Source: Actinomycetospora endophytica (lineage in GTDB: Bacteria; Actinomycetota; Actinomycetes; Mycobacteriales; Pseudonocardiaceae). From it: a DNA stretch of 64,000 nucleotides. The translations under genes and the position numbers were made by a program. This document shows, one piece after another, positions 35,222 to 44,087 of this stretch; position 1 is the stretch's first letter, and each line of letters starts with the position of its first letter. Location: assembly GCF_021026375.1 (NCBI RefSeq), contig NZ_JAJNDB010000009.1, forward strand, positions 62,001 through 126,000. The letters are read 5' to 3'. The notes under the pieces are model-generated. The model was not told the DNA's origin. It saw only the letters and a list, made by a program, of their open reading frames with translations, and did not search any database.

Positions 35222-38200
35222 GTGCTGACGCTGTCGTCGGGCTACTCGCCGGAGTACCTACTCAAGGAGATCGCCACCGGGCGGGAGAACTACTACACCG
35301 GGGCGGTCACCGACGGGGAGCCGCCGGGACGGTGGTGGGGTGCCGGCGCCGTGGCGCTCGGCCTGACGGGGTTGGTGGACGCCCAGGACATGCGGGCGGT
35401 CTACGAGCGCTACCTCGATCCCCGCGATGACGCCTTCCTTGACCCCTCGAGGTGGGATGAGGCGGCGACCCTCGGGCACACCGGGCGCCGGTACGCCACC
35501 GAGGACGAGCTCTACGCCTTGGCGGTTGAACGTGAGCCTGACGCCAGCGCTGAACGCCGCGCTGAACTCCGGGTCGAGGCGGGCAAGTCCGCCCGGCACA
35601 ACGTGGCCTTCCACGACGCCACGTTCAGCGTCCAGAAGAGCGTGACGCTGCTACATACAGCCTTCGAAGCCGAACAGGTCAACGCTGAACGCGCTGGCGA
35701 CACCGATGCCGCAGCCGCGTGGGGCGCGCACCGCCGAGCGGTCGAAGACGCGATCTGGGCCGGCAACCACGCCGCCCTCGCTTACCTGTCGGAGAAGGCC
35801 GGCTACGTCCGGGTCGGTCACCACGGGGGTGCGGCCGGGCGCTGGGAGGACGCCCACGACTGGGTCGTGGCGTCGTTCTTTCAGCACGATTCGCGGGATC
35901 ACGACCCGCAGCTGCACATCCACAACACGATCCTCAACCGCGTCGAGAGCCCGGACGGAACCTGGCGGACCCTCGACGGGCGCAGCCTCTACCGGTGGCG
36001 CCCCGCCGCGGCTGCGGTCGGCGAGCGGGCCCTCGAGGAACACCTCACCCGCTCGCTCGGGGTGGGGTTCGCGACCCGACCGGACGGGAAAGCGCGGGAG
36101 GTCGTCGGGGTTTCGCCGGAGGCGATGGACCTGATCTCCTCGCGCCGCCACGCCGTGACCGCCAAGGCTGCAGCGCTCATCGAGGCCTTCGAGGCGCGTC
36201 ACGACCGGGAGCCGACCAGCGTCGAACGGGACCGGCTCGCCCGGCAGGCCACCTTCGCGACCCGCCGCGCGAAGACCCACGACGGGGAGACCCGCGAGCA
36301 GGTTCTCGACCGGGTGGAGGCCCAGCTCGCCGCCGACATCGACGGCGGACTCGCCGGCGTCGCCGACGCCGCCCTCGCTGCCCGACCCACAGCCCCAGAG
36401 GCCGAGACGTGGTCGCCGCGAGCGGTGATCGAGCTGGCCCTGACCGATGTCCAGTCCCGCAAGGCCGGTTGGACCCGCGCCGACCTGGTCCGGGCCCTCA
36501 ACCAGGCACTGCCCGACACCCTCGGACTCCCGGAGGGCACTGACCTCGCCGAGATGCTCGACGGTCTCGCGGAGCAGGCGGTGACGCTCGCAACGCCGTT
36601 GGAGTCGGCCCGACCCGGGGAGCAGGTGCTGCCGGACGAGCTGCGCCTGATGAACGGGGAGTCTGCCTACCGGGCTCCCGGCGGGCAGGTCTACGCCACC
36701 CCCGATCACGTGCGCAGCGAGAACATCCTGCGCGCCGCCACTGGCGACCACACCACCGCCGCCCTCTCACCGGCTACCGGCGCCCGATTCCTCGAGCAGC
36801 TGGGTGAGAGCGGCCTCGAGCTCGGCGTCGACCAGGCCGCCGCCGTCCGTGGCGTGCTCACCTCCGGGGCCGCGGTGGTGACCCTCGTCGGGCCCGCGGG
36901 CACTGGGAAGTCGTTCGTCGTCGGCACCCTCGCCAAGGCATGGAGCGACCCCGAGCTCCGGGGCGCCGCAGCGGGCCGGGTGTTTGGGCTGGCCACCAGC
37001 CAGATCGCCACCGGAGTGCTCACCGACGAGGGTCTGACCGCCCGCAACGTCTCCCGATGGCTCGCGACCCAGGACCGGCTCGCCGACTCGCCCGGCAACA
37101 GCCACGACGACCGCGGCTGGCGCCTCCGGAAAGGCGATCTGGTGGTCCTGGACGAGTCCGCGATGGCCGACACCACCGCCCTCGCCGCCATCCACCAGCA
37201 CACCGAGACCGCCGGAGCGAAGCTGCTGCTCGTCGGCGACCACCGCCAGCTCGCCGCGGTCGGCGCCGGCGGCGCGATGGACCTGCTCGCCCAGGCTGGC
37301 GGGCGCTACGAGCTCGCCGATACCCATCGCTTCCAGCAGCCGTGGGAAGGACCCGCGTCATTGCGGCTGCGCGACGGCGACGAGACCGTGCTGCGGACCT
37401 ACCACCAGCACGGCCGGCTCGTCGACGCCGGAACCCTCGAGCAGGCCGAAGCCTCCGCGGCCCGCGCCTGGCTCGCTGACACCCTCGCCGGTAAGCGGTC
37501 CGTGCTCGTCGTCGACACCAACCAGCAGGCCGAGCGTCTCTCCGCGCAGCTGCGCGTCGAGCTCGTTCGCCTCAGGCGTGTCGAGGAAGCCGGAGTTCCG
37601 CTCGGGCGCGACGGCACCACCGCTGGCGTCGGCGACCTCGTCGCTGCCCGCCGCAACGGCTGGGAACTCGCCGGCCACCACGCCACCACGGATGCGGGCG
37701 AGCATGTCAACCGCCCCGGGCCGATCAACAGGGAGACCTACCGCGTCACCGCCACCGGCGACGACGGCTCCCTGACCGTCGCGCCGGTCCACGGTCGGGA
37801 CGACGGCGGGCAGGAGGTGCTCGGCGAGGCGATGGTGCTACCCGGCGACTACGTCGCCGCCGACGTATCCCTGGCGTACGCCGGCACCGTCCACTCGACC
37901 CAGGGCACCACCGTCGACACCAGCCACCTCGTCGCGTCCGCCTCGACAAGCCGCGCCGCCGGCTACGTCGGGCTCACCCGCGGCCGCTACGCGAACACCG
38001 CCCACGTCGCCACCATCAGCGGACCCTCTGACCCGGCCGACGGCACCACCGCCCACCAGCTGCACCGCGACCCCGTCGCCATTCTCGCGGCCGTCTTGAC
38101 CGCCGACGGCGCGCCTGAGACCCGCTCTGCGCTGGCCACCGCCACCGAGTCCGCCACCGAAACAGGGTCCGTGCGCACCGCGGCGGAGCTGTTCACCGAC

Positions 38201-39727
38201 GCCGCGCAGCTCGCCGCGACCCACCGCACTGTCGGCTGGCTCGACCAGCTCACCGCCGACGGCGTCCTCGACCCCGAACACCGCGCACGGATCGCCGCCG
38301 AGGACGGCCCTGCAGCCCTCACCCGCATTCTGCGCCGCGCCGAGCTCGCCGGCCACGATCCACAGCGCGCCCTGCACGACGCGATCGCAGACCGGCCTCT
38401 CGATGGCGCCCGCAGCCTCACCAACGTCATCCACGGCCGCATCCGCGACGACCAGGAGGACCGCCTCGACCCGATCGGCACCACCTGGGCCGACTGGACA
38501 CCCCACACCGGAATCAAAGACTGGGACCGCTACCTCACCACCCTCGCCGACGCGGCCGACCGGCGATCCGATCAGCTCGGCCGCGACCTTGTCGCCGATC
38601 CGCCTTCATGGCTCACGGCCGCCATCGGTGGGGTCCCCAACGACCGGGAGGAACGAGAGATCTGGCGGGAGAAGGCCGCCACGGTCGCGGCCTGGCGCGA
38701 ATCGCACGGCCACGACGACCCTGACGACGCCCTCGGGCCAGCGCCAGCCCCCGGCCAAGTCGAAGCGTTCGCCGCCTACCGCGCCGCCTGGCGTGCACTC
38801 GGCCGACCCGAGATCGACCGCGAAGAACTCGAGCTCTCCGACGGCCAGCTCCGAGTGCGCGTCCGCGCCCACGAACGCGAATCCGCCTGGGCCCCGCGCT
38901 ACGTCGGCAACGAACTCGCCGGCACCCACCAGGCCGCCGCCGCGCACCGCCATACCGAGCAACTACGCCACGCCGAGGCCAGCGCGGCCACCGACGAGAT
39001 CGAACGAGCCCGCCTCACAAACGAAGGCGAGCAAGCCCGAGCCCTCGCCGAGACCATCGAGCAACGCGCCGACCGACTCGTTGACCTCGACGACGCCCGC
39101 TCCCGCTGGCTCGCTCACACCGCCGGCACCCGAGCCGCCGCGGAACGCGCCAAGGCCGAGCTCGCCGCCCGCCACGCCGACGACACCGACCCTGAACCGC
39201 AGGTCACTGCCGCCGAATGGCTCGCCGCACACCGCGCCGCCGTCGCCGAGGACGAGCGCCACCGGGAGGTCACCGACGCCGACGTGTCTGACCCGACCCA
39301 CGAGCAGGTGAACGAGCTGGCCGCGGAGGCTCCAACCGAGTCGCCGGACGCCCGGGCAGCCGCGGACGCCTCGACCGACGCGGTCCGTGACGACCCCTCG
39401 GAGTCTGACGACCGGCGTGACGAGCCGCCTGAGTCCGAGCAGCCCGAGCGGGACATCCGCGAGGTCGCCGCAGACGAACCACGGGTGGAAGCGGAGGACG
39501 ACGTGCGGGTGCCCTCGGCCGATGAGACTGCCGCCGCTGTGGATCGCGCTCAGCGCGCGCTCGCTGAAATTCGCGATCGTGACACGGCGGACGCAGCCGC
39601 GGAGCAGAAGCAGCGCGCCGAGCAACTGACTCAATGGCACGAGCACGACCGGACAGTCGCAGAGGAACCGCTCCACGATGACGACGACGTAGGCCAACCA
39701 GAGCCGGTGGGCATGGATCAGCTGTGA
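35222..39727 (+). CDS. MobF-type relaxase/helicase (TrwC/TraI-like)
   Basis: A 1501-residue multidomain transfer initiator. The N-terminal relaxase domain opens VLTLSSGYSPEYLL and has the tyrosine pair ENYYTG that attacks DNA, then RDHDPQLHIHNTIL with the HUH metal histidines (about 227-234). A RecD-like helicase follows: Walker A LVGPAGTGKSFVVG (about 556), Walker B LVVLDESAMAD (about 640), and YAGTVHSTQGTTVDTSHL. The C-terminal 400 residues are charged and coiled, likely for protein contacts. GTG 35222 is chosen since the catalytic tyrosines must be near the N-terminus; an ATG at 35186 is possible. No ribosome site is clear for either. It nicks oriT and unwinds the transferred strand. Confidence 0.88.
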   Translation: MLTLSSGYSPEYLLKEIATGRENYYTGAVTDGEPPGRWWGAGAVALGLTGLVDAQDMRAVYERYLDPRDDAFLDPSRWDEAATLGHTGRRYATEDELYALAVEREPDASAERRAELRVEAGKSARHNVAFHDATFSVQKSVTLLHTAFEAEQVNAERAGDTDAAAAWGAHRRAVEDAIWAGNHAALAYLSEKAGYVRVGHHGGAAGRWEDAHDWVVASFFQHDSRDHDPQLHIHNTILNRVESPDGTWRTLDGRSLYRWRPAAAAVGERALEEHLTRSLGVGFATRPDGKAREVVGVSPEAMDLISSRRHAVTAKAAALIEAFEARHDREPTSVERDRLARQATFATRRAKTHDGETREQVLDRVEAQLAADIDGGLAGVADAALAARPTAPEAETWSPRAVIELALTDVQSRKAGWTRADLVRALNQALPDTLGLPEGTDLAEMLDGLAEQAVTLATPLESARPGEQVLPDELRLMNGESAYRAPGGQVYATPDHVRSENILRAATGDHTTAALSPATGARFLEQLGESGLELGVDQAAAVRGVLTSGAAVVTLVGPAGTGKSFVVGTLAKAWSDPELRGAAAGRVFGLATSQIATGVLTDEGLTARNVSRWLATQDRLADSPGNSHDDRGWRLRKGDLVVLDESAMADTTALAAIHQHTETAGAKLLLVGDHRQLAAVGAGGAMDLLAQAGGRYELADTHRFQQPWEGPASLRLRDGDETVLRTYHQHGRLVDAGTLEQAEASAARAWLADTLAGKRSVLVVDTNQQAERLSAQLRVELVRLRRVEEAGVPLGRDGTTAGVGDLVAARRNGWELAGHHATTDAGEHVNRPGPINRETYRVTATGDDGSLTVAPVHGRDDGGQEVLGEAMVLPGDYVAADVSLAYAGTVHSTQGTTVDTSHLVASASTSRAAGYVGLTRGRYANTAHVATISGPSDPADGTTAHQLHRDPVAILAAVLTADGAPETRSALATATESATETGSVRTAAELFTDAAQLAATHRTVGWLDQLTADGVLDPEHRARIAAEDGPAALTRILRRAELAGHDPQRALHDAIADRPLDGARSLTNVIHGRIRDDQEDRLDPIGTTWADWTPHTGIKDWDRYLTTLADAADRRSDQLGRDLVADPPSWLTAAIGGVPNDREEREIWREKAATVAAWRESHGHDDPDDALGPAPAPGQVEAFAAYRAAWRALGRPEIDREELELSDGQLRVRVRAHERESAWAPRYVGNELAGTHQAAAAHRHTEQLRHAEASAATDEIERARLTNEGEQARALAETIEQRADRLVDLDDARSRWLAHTAGTRAAAERAKAELAARHADDTDPEPQVTAAEWLAAHRAAVAEDERHREVTDADVSDPTHEQVNELAAEAPTESPDARAAADASTDAVRDDPSESDDRRDEPPESEQPERDIREVAADEPRVEAEDDVRVPSADETAAAVDRAQRALAEIRDRDTADAAAEQKQRAEQLTQWHEHDRTVAEEPLHDDDDVGQPEPVGMDQL

Positions 39728-40170
39728 TCGAGGGTGCCGACCTCGTCATTCACCCCAACGAACTCCGAGACCTCGATCGGGCGCGGCCCGCTGCGCCGCC
39801 ACGCCCACCGCAGCGTCGCGCGCACGCCGTCGCACCAGCCTGGTTCGTGCTCAACGATGTCCGGACGCCGTTCCTCGAGCGACTCCGCCGCTACGTACTC
39901 GGCCTCGATGAGCTCCTCATACGCCAAGCGATGTCGACGCGTCGCCGGTGACCGCGTCAGCCGGTCTGGTCCGGTCGCCGAGCGCATCGGCGCCGTCGCA
40001 ATCCAACGGCACGTCACCGCGACGGCTACGGCGTACCAGTCGGTGATCCCGTGCGCTGCCTGCGCTTCTCCGCGCGCGCTCGCCGCCCTCCAGACCGCAA
40101 CGAACTCGTCCCGTGACACGCGGACGTTGCCAGCAGGGATCCCGGCAACGTCGGACTCACGCACCTCCAT
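39718..40170 (-). CDS. Conserved hypothetical protein convergent with the relaxase
   Basis: A 150-residue protein with convincing coding composition: RVSRDEFVAVWRAASARGEA, ITDWYAVAVAVTCRWIA, RRHRLAYEELIEAEYVAAE and CDGVRATLRWAWRRSGPRP. The tryptophan-rich helical pattern seems conserved in small genes after actinobacterial relaxases, but I cannot name a family. It ends ten bases inside the relaxase 3' end on the opposite strand. Function unknown. Confidence 0.55.
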   Translation of the reverse strand: MEVRESDVAGIPAGNVRVSRDEFVAVWRAASARGEAQAAHGITDWYAVAVAVTCRWIATAPMRSATGPDRLTRSPATRRHRLAYEELIEAEYVAAESLEERRPDIVEHEPGWCDGVRATLRWAWRRSGPRPIEVSEFVGVNDEVGTLDHS

Positions 40171-40366
40171 CGGAGAAGCGTGACACCGGACTCCGACAAA
40201 GACGAGAGTGGCAAGCCAAGATCAATGCCGGTCTTGCCGATAGTTAACCCGTCGGGCAAGGGTCGTCTCAAAGAGACCGTGCACTCGTCTCGTAGCTCTG
40301 GCTTCCGCACTTCGGTGGCGCAACATGACGCTCGGCTTAGTGGACTGCTCGAGGAGCCCCGATAGG

Positions 40367-40738
40367 TCACTGGCTGTTCGGAGCCTGCCTGGTGTATGGC
40401 GGTTCGGGCGGGAACACGCTCCGGATCACGATCCAGGCGAGTCCGATGACCTGGACGACGGCTGCGCTTAGCCAGGCGACGCCGATCGGTGGAGCGATGT
40501 CCCAGCTACGGGAGATCGCGTACCAGAAGAATCCGACGTCGGCGGCGACGACCTGGCCGACGACCACGACGAGGAGCGTGATGCCGTAGACCTTCTTGAA
40601 CCACACGTCCCAGGCGCGGTCCTCGCGGTCGGAGTCGTCGAGGGTCGGGGCCGGGTGTCGGTGGCGGCCGCGGCGAGCGACCGCCGCTGCGGTTTCGACG
40701 CCGACCTCGGAGGCACCGACCTCGACGTCGTCGGGCAT
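40367..40738 (-). CDS. Small membrane protein next to ImmA/IrrE peptidase
   Basis: A 123-residue protein with two hydrophobic segments (YGITLLVVVVGQVVAADVGFF and GVAWLSAAVVQVIGLAWIVI) after a charged N-terminal 45 residues. ATG 40738 lies 12 bases after the stop of the ImmA/IrrE gene, so the two are likely co-transcribed. There is no strong ribosome site. It may be a substrate or membrane partner of the peptidase (inference). Confidence 0.6.
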   Translation of the reverse strand: MPDDVEVGASEVGVETAAAVARRGRHRHPAPTLDDSDREDRAWDVWFKKVYGITLLVVVVGQVVAADVGFFWYAISRSWDIAPPIGVAWLSAAVVQVIGLAWIVIRSVFPPEPPYTRQAPNSQ

Positions 40739-40749
40739 GTCCGGTTGGG

Positions 40750-41289
40750 TCAACGCGGGAGCCCGAGGTTCTCGAGTCTGATGCGCATTGCGGTGGGTGA
40801 GACGCCGAAGACGGGCGCGAGCCGCTCGGGGTGCCGTCGTTGCTCGGGCGGGACCCCGCGCAGGAACACCGTCGGCATGAGCAGGGCCGCGGCGAATCGG
40901 TTGGCCCAGCGCTCTTCGCGATCGGTGCCCGTCTCGGAGAGGTGGTTGCGACGGTCGACGAACCCGAAGTCGGTGACACCGCTGGTGCGCCGGCGAAGGA
41001 GGTGTCCGATCTCGTGGGCGCAACTGAACCGCCGCCGCTCGGAGGTCTCGCGTGCGTTCAGGTAGATCGTCGGTGGTCGGCCGGCCTCTCCGACGAGCAT
41101 CGCGGAGACGTCGTCCTCAAGGTCCATGGTGAACACCTCGGCGCCGAGCCAGCGGGCGAGCGCGACGGGATCGACTGGCAGCGGAAGCCCACCAAGCTCA
41201 TCGACGCCAAGCTGGTCCAAGACGTCGTCGGCCGTGACCTCAGGCGAGCGGCGGGCGTCGAAGTTCATCGTGCTCGACACGCCGTGCAC
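40750..41289 (-). CDS. ImmA/IrrE family metallo-endopeptidase
   Basis: A 179-residue zinc peptidase of the ImmA/IrrE family (COG2856). The catalytic motif is RRFSCAHEIGHLL (HExxH), with the third ligand region in EERWANRFAAALLMP, typical of this family. In mobile elements ImmA cleaves the ImmR repressor after DNA damage, releasing excision and transfer genes. No XRE-type ImmR is adjacent, which is unusual; the small membrane protein downstream is the only partner. The GTG at 41289 and the ATG at 41268 are both possible starts; neither has a clear ribosome site. Confidence 0.85.
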   Translation of the reverse strand: MHGVSSTMNFDARRSPEVTADDVLDQLGVDELGGLPLPVDPVALARWLGAEVFTMDLEDDVSAMLVGEAGRPPTIYLNARETSERRRFSCAHEIGHLLRRRTSGVTDFGFVDRRNHLSETGTDREERWANRFAAALLMPTVFLRGVPPEQRRHPERLAPVFGVSPTAMRIRLENLGLPR

Positions 41290-41631
41290 CCCCGATCCCC
41301 GCTCACGATGTCGATGATGCCGGGTTGGCGTCCCTCAGTCACAGGTTGTCGGGCTGATCATGACCAAGATGCCACAGCGGTTCCCCGGGCTGGCGTGGCG
41401 CATGGGCTAGCTCGGCGGCGTGGCGCGTCAGACGCCCTGGAGCCAGAAGTGCAACCGCGGCGGACCTCTTCGAGTTCTCGTCGAGCCCGGGTTGAGCGGA
41501 GAAGTCGAAGTCGGGGTCCAGGGACCGGGCGGGGTCCAGAACCACCACTCCCTCAGCCTCCACCGGCGGAGCCCGCGATCCTCACGGCCGCGCTTTCCTC
41601 CGCCGCTTCTCACGGGATCGAGTCGGTTCCA
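41290..41631. other. Intergenic region without a supported gene
   Basis: About 340 bp between two leftward genes. A 74-codon minus-strand frame (41339-41563) is open but has no recognised pattern and no ribosome site. It could be the missing ImmR-like gene in decayed form, but no helix-turn-helix remnant is readable. Confidence 0.35.
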
Positions 41632-43005
41632 TTACCGCTCTGCGTCCAACGGTTCCGCGGAGATTACGATCCTCGACTCCTCGCCATCGGCCCGGAACGA
41701 CCACGGGCCATGAGACCATGGCTCCCGGAAGTCCCCTTGGTCGATCATGTACCGGGGCAGATCGATTTCGAGCGCTTCGCCTGGAGCGCGGAGCGAGTCC
41801 TTGCCGATCGAGGGCAGCCCAGAGTCGTCGGGCGGCGGATAGTCGCGGGCCAGCTCCTCCAGCTGCAGCGTGAGCAGCAGCAGCCGGTCCAAGTAGTGCA
41901 GCGACCCGCGCAGATGCTCCAGCATCAGGTCCGTGGTGCCGTCCATCATCCCGTGATCTCGCCCCTCGGGCACGCGGCGCAACTCCGACACCACCCGCAG
42001 CGTGACCCCCGCGTCGGATCTCCCCTCCTCGACAGAGAGGGCCTCCGGCAGGTACAGCAGCTCTCCCACTACCGCGTCGTCCGGTGCTCGCAGCAGCTCT
42101 CCGGTGCGGAGCACGGTGTACCGCGGCAGCCAGATTCCGGCCGACAGCAGCCGCACCCTCAGATCCTGCTCTAGCAGGCCCCAGGTGTACCCCATCTCCC
42201 GCCACAGCTGCGGACTGCCTTCCGTCAGCAACTCGCTCCAACGGGCGTCCACCTCCGTTAGCCGGGCCAGCACCGTCCGGACCTCGGACTGCCGCTCCTC
42301 CTCGCCGGAGGAGTTCCGCGCCAGGACCCGGCGCGCCGCCGCGGTCTCCGCGGTCAGCGTGCGCGTCAGTTCCCGGAGGCGGTGCAGCCTCCGGAGCAGC
42401 GCCAGGTTTCGTTGCCGCCGATCGTTCGGCAGCCGCTGCCGCAGCTCCGACGAGAACAGCCGCAGGTGTAGCGCTGCCAACTCCGCCAAGATGTTCCCGG
42501 CCGCCGCGGCGGCGTCCCTCCGCTCTCGCTCCCGATCCCCTCGGTCGGCGATCTGGCTGAAGATCAGCAGTGCCGCGGCGACGCCCAGCGCGCCCGTGCC
42601 CACTGAGGCGACCACGTTGGTGAGGAAGCCGTGCGCCTCCAGCCAGCCGCCGGGGCCGTCCAGCACCCACCCGAGCGCGATCACTGCCGCGCCAGCGGGA
42701 ACCAGAGTGCCGACGGTGAAACGGATAGGCCGTGGCCTGTCGCGAAGCCATCGGCCGATTCTGCGCGGCCCCGCTAGTGGCCCGTACTCCGAGAGGTCCA
42801 AGGTGCCGGAATAGGGGGTGCCGTCGCGATTCACGTACAGCCGCTCGCTCAGATCCATCTTCCGTGGCGGCGGCGGGCCGACCGCCACGCCGTCGCCGCC
42901 GGTCCGCGGAGCCCACTGTGATGGCGCGGCGCCGTTGTCCGTCCGGGGCTCGGAGCGGCGCTCCGCTTCATGGTGCGCTGCCCCGTCCCCTGATTCGGCC
43001 ATCAT
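41632..43005 (-). CDS. Two-helix membrane protein with long coiled-coil domain, function unknown
   Basis: A 457-residue protein. About 80 polar residues precede two membrane segments (IRFTVGTLVPAGAAVIALGW and FLTNVVASVGTGALGVAAALLI), followed by a long Arg/Glu-rich helical cytoplasmic domain (DRERERRDAAAAAGNILAEL, RRLHRLRELTRTLTAE). The C-terminal third has alternating Leu-rich helices. ATG 43005 is used since GGAGG and AAAGGG lie upstream; further upstream the frame enters a transposase remnant. The plan resembles membrane-anchored sensor or effector proteins without a known domain. It lies between ImmA and a recombination scar, typical cargo position. Confidence 0.6.
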   Translation of the reverse strand: MMAESGDGAAHHEAERRSEPRTDNGAAPSQWAPRTGGDGVAVGPPPPRKMDLSERLYVNRDGTPYSGTLDLSEYGPLAGPRRIGRWLRDRPRPIRFTVGTLVPAGAAVIALGWVLDGPGGWLEAHGFLTNVVASVGTGALGVAAALLIFSQIADRGDRERERRDAAAAAGNILAELAALHLRLFSSELRQRLPNDRRQRNLALLRRLHRLRELTRTLTAETAAARRVLARNSSGEEERQSEVRTVLARLTEVDARWSELLTEGSPQLWREMGYTWGLLEQDLRVRLLSAGIWLPRYTVLRTGELLRAPDDAVVGELLYLPEALSVEEGRSDAGVTLRVVSELRRVPEGRDHGMMDGTTDLMLEHLRGSLHYLDRLLLLTLQLEELARDYPPPDDSGLPSIGKDSLRAPGEALEIDLPRYMIDQGDFREPWSHGPWSFRADGEESRIVISAEPLDAER

Positions 43006-43019
43006 CAACCCTTTCGCCT

Positions 43020-43180
43020 CCCCCTTGGGACGCGGCGCGGCGCCGCGGGCCCGCTTGACCCAACCACGCAAGGCGTCCCGGTTGATCCGAACTGCTGACC
43101 GAGCCGGACACACACTCGGGAGCCCGCGAGCAGCCTCGGACCTGATCGCCGAGAGGACTGGCATCGCGTCGCCGCTCAAA
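43020..43180 (-). pseudogene. Possible IS3-family transposase (OrfA) remnant
   Basis: In-frame with, and upstream of, the two-helix membrane protein. The minus strand reads AIRSEAARG, then after a divergent stretch INRDALRGWVKRARG, close to the helix-turn-helix end of IS3-group OrfA proteins (VNRDTLRxWVKRA type). No OrfB, terminal repeat or full OrfA is present. It is a short, broken fragment. Confidence 0.35.
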
Positions 43181-43258
43181 CCTGAGGTTCCCCAGTCACA
43201 GGTTCCCGAGTCACTGCACGTCACTCCTCCGGCACGGGTGATCCGATAAGTCCGGTCT

Positions 43259-43948
43259 ATGTCACCTCGGCGCCGACCGGGCCACCCGGGAACCTCCGGA
43301 AGCGGCGATCTCGGTGGTCCACCGCGCCGCTGGCGTTCCCAACCCCGCCGAGACGAGCAGGTCCGCGCCACCCTGGCCGGCACCGCCGCCACCCCGGCGT
43401 CACCCCACTCCGCCGCCCGCATCGAACAGGTCCTGGCCATGACGTGCGGCCTCGATCCGGAGTCGAGCGCCCTGAACGCCCGCGACCTCGCGCTGATCTT
43501 GATCGGCTACGCCGCCGCGCTGCGCCGTAGCGACCTCGCCCGCCTCGACCTCGACGACCTGACCATCGACGAGCATGGCCTGTCATTGCGCCTCCGCCGC
43601 TCGAGAATCGACCAGGACAACGCTGGCGCCGTGGTTGGCATCGCCGCCGACGAGACGGTTCCCGCCCCGCCGCTGACGTCTGGCCGGCGTGGCGCGCGCA
43701 CCTGGCCCGAGCCGGCGTCACCCGCGACGCCGCGTGGTGACCCATCCACCGCTCCCACCAGGACACACCTGACCATCCCTCCGGCACGGCTTTCCGGTCG
43801 GGCGATCAACGACATCATCGCCCGGGTCGAGCACCGAGCTCTGTACACGCGGCCCTGCTGGTTGGTGACGCCGGATACACGCCGTGTCCTCGCTGTCCTG
43901 GGGGCCGCGTGGGCGACACGCGTCATTGCCCGCGAGGACAACGCGTAA
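43259..43948 (+). pseudogene. Degraded tyrosine recombinase/integrase
   Basis: The open frame reads NARDLALILIGYAAALRRSD followed by LARLDLDDLTIDEHGLSLRL, the box-I core of a phage-type integrase (with its first catalytic arginine). A stretch around 43680-43740 reads as integrase only in another frame (WRAHLARAGVTRDAAW), and LSGRAINDIIARVEHRAL then resumes in the first frame. The HxxR box and the tyrosine are missing. It is thus a frameshifted and truncated pseudogene, probably left from an earlier insertion beside the following defence-like module. Confidence 0.65.
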
Positions 43949-44087
43949 TAGATCCGGACCTCGACACGAAGAGGACCGTGAGTCACTCGGGTGCCTGCGC
44001 GGTCGCTCAGGCGTGGGGGGAGCCATCGTGGTCGTGACGCCTGACCGCACATCACCGGAGCCCCGCAGCAGGGGCGGGGGGAACGAC

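Noticed and set aside
34899..35228. 109-codon open frame after the DUF2637 gene
   Set aside because: His/Gln/Arg/Thr-rich composition produced by the T-poor, A/C-rich strand; better explained as a non-coding transfer region.
40180..40365. 61-codon frame before the small membrane protein
   Set aside because: Too short, no ribosome site, and an equally open frame lies on the other strand.
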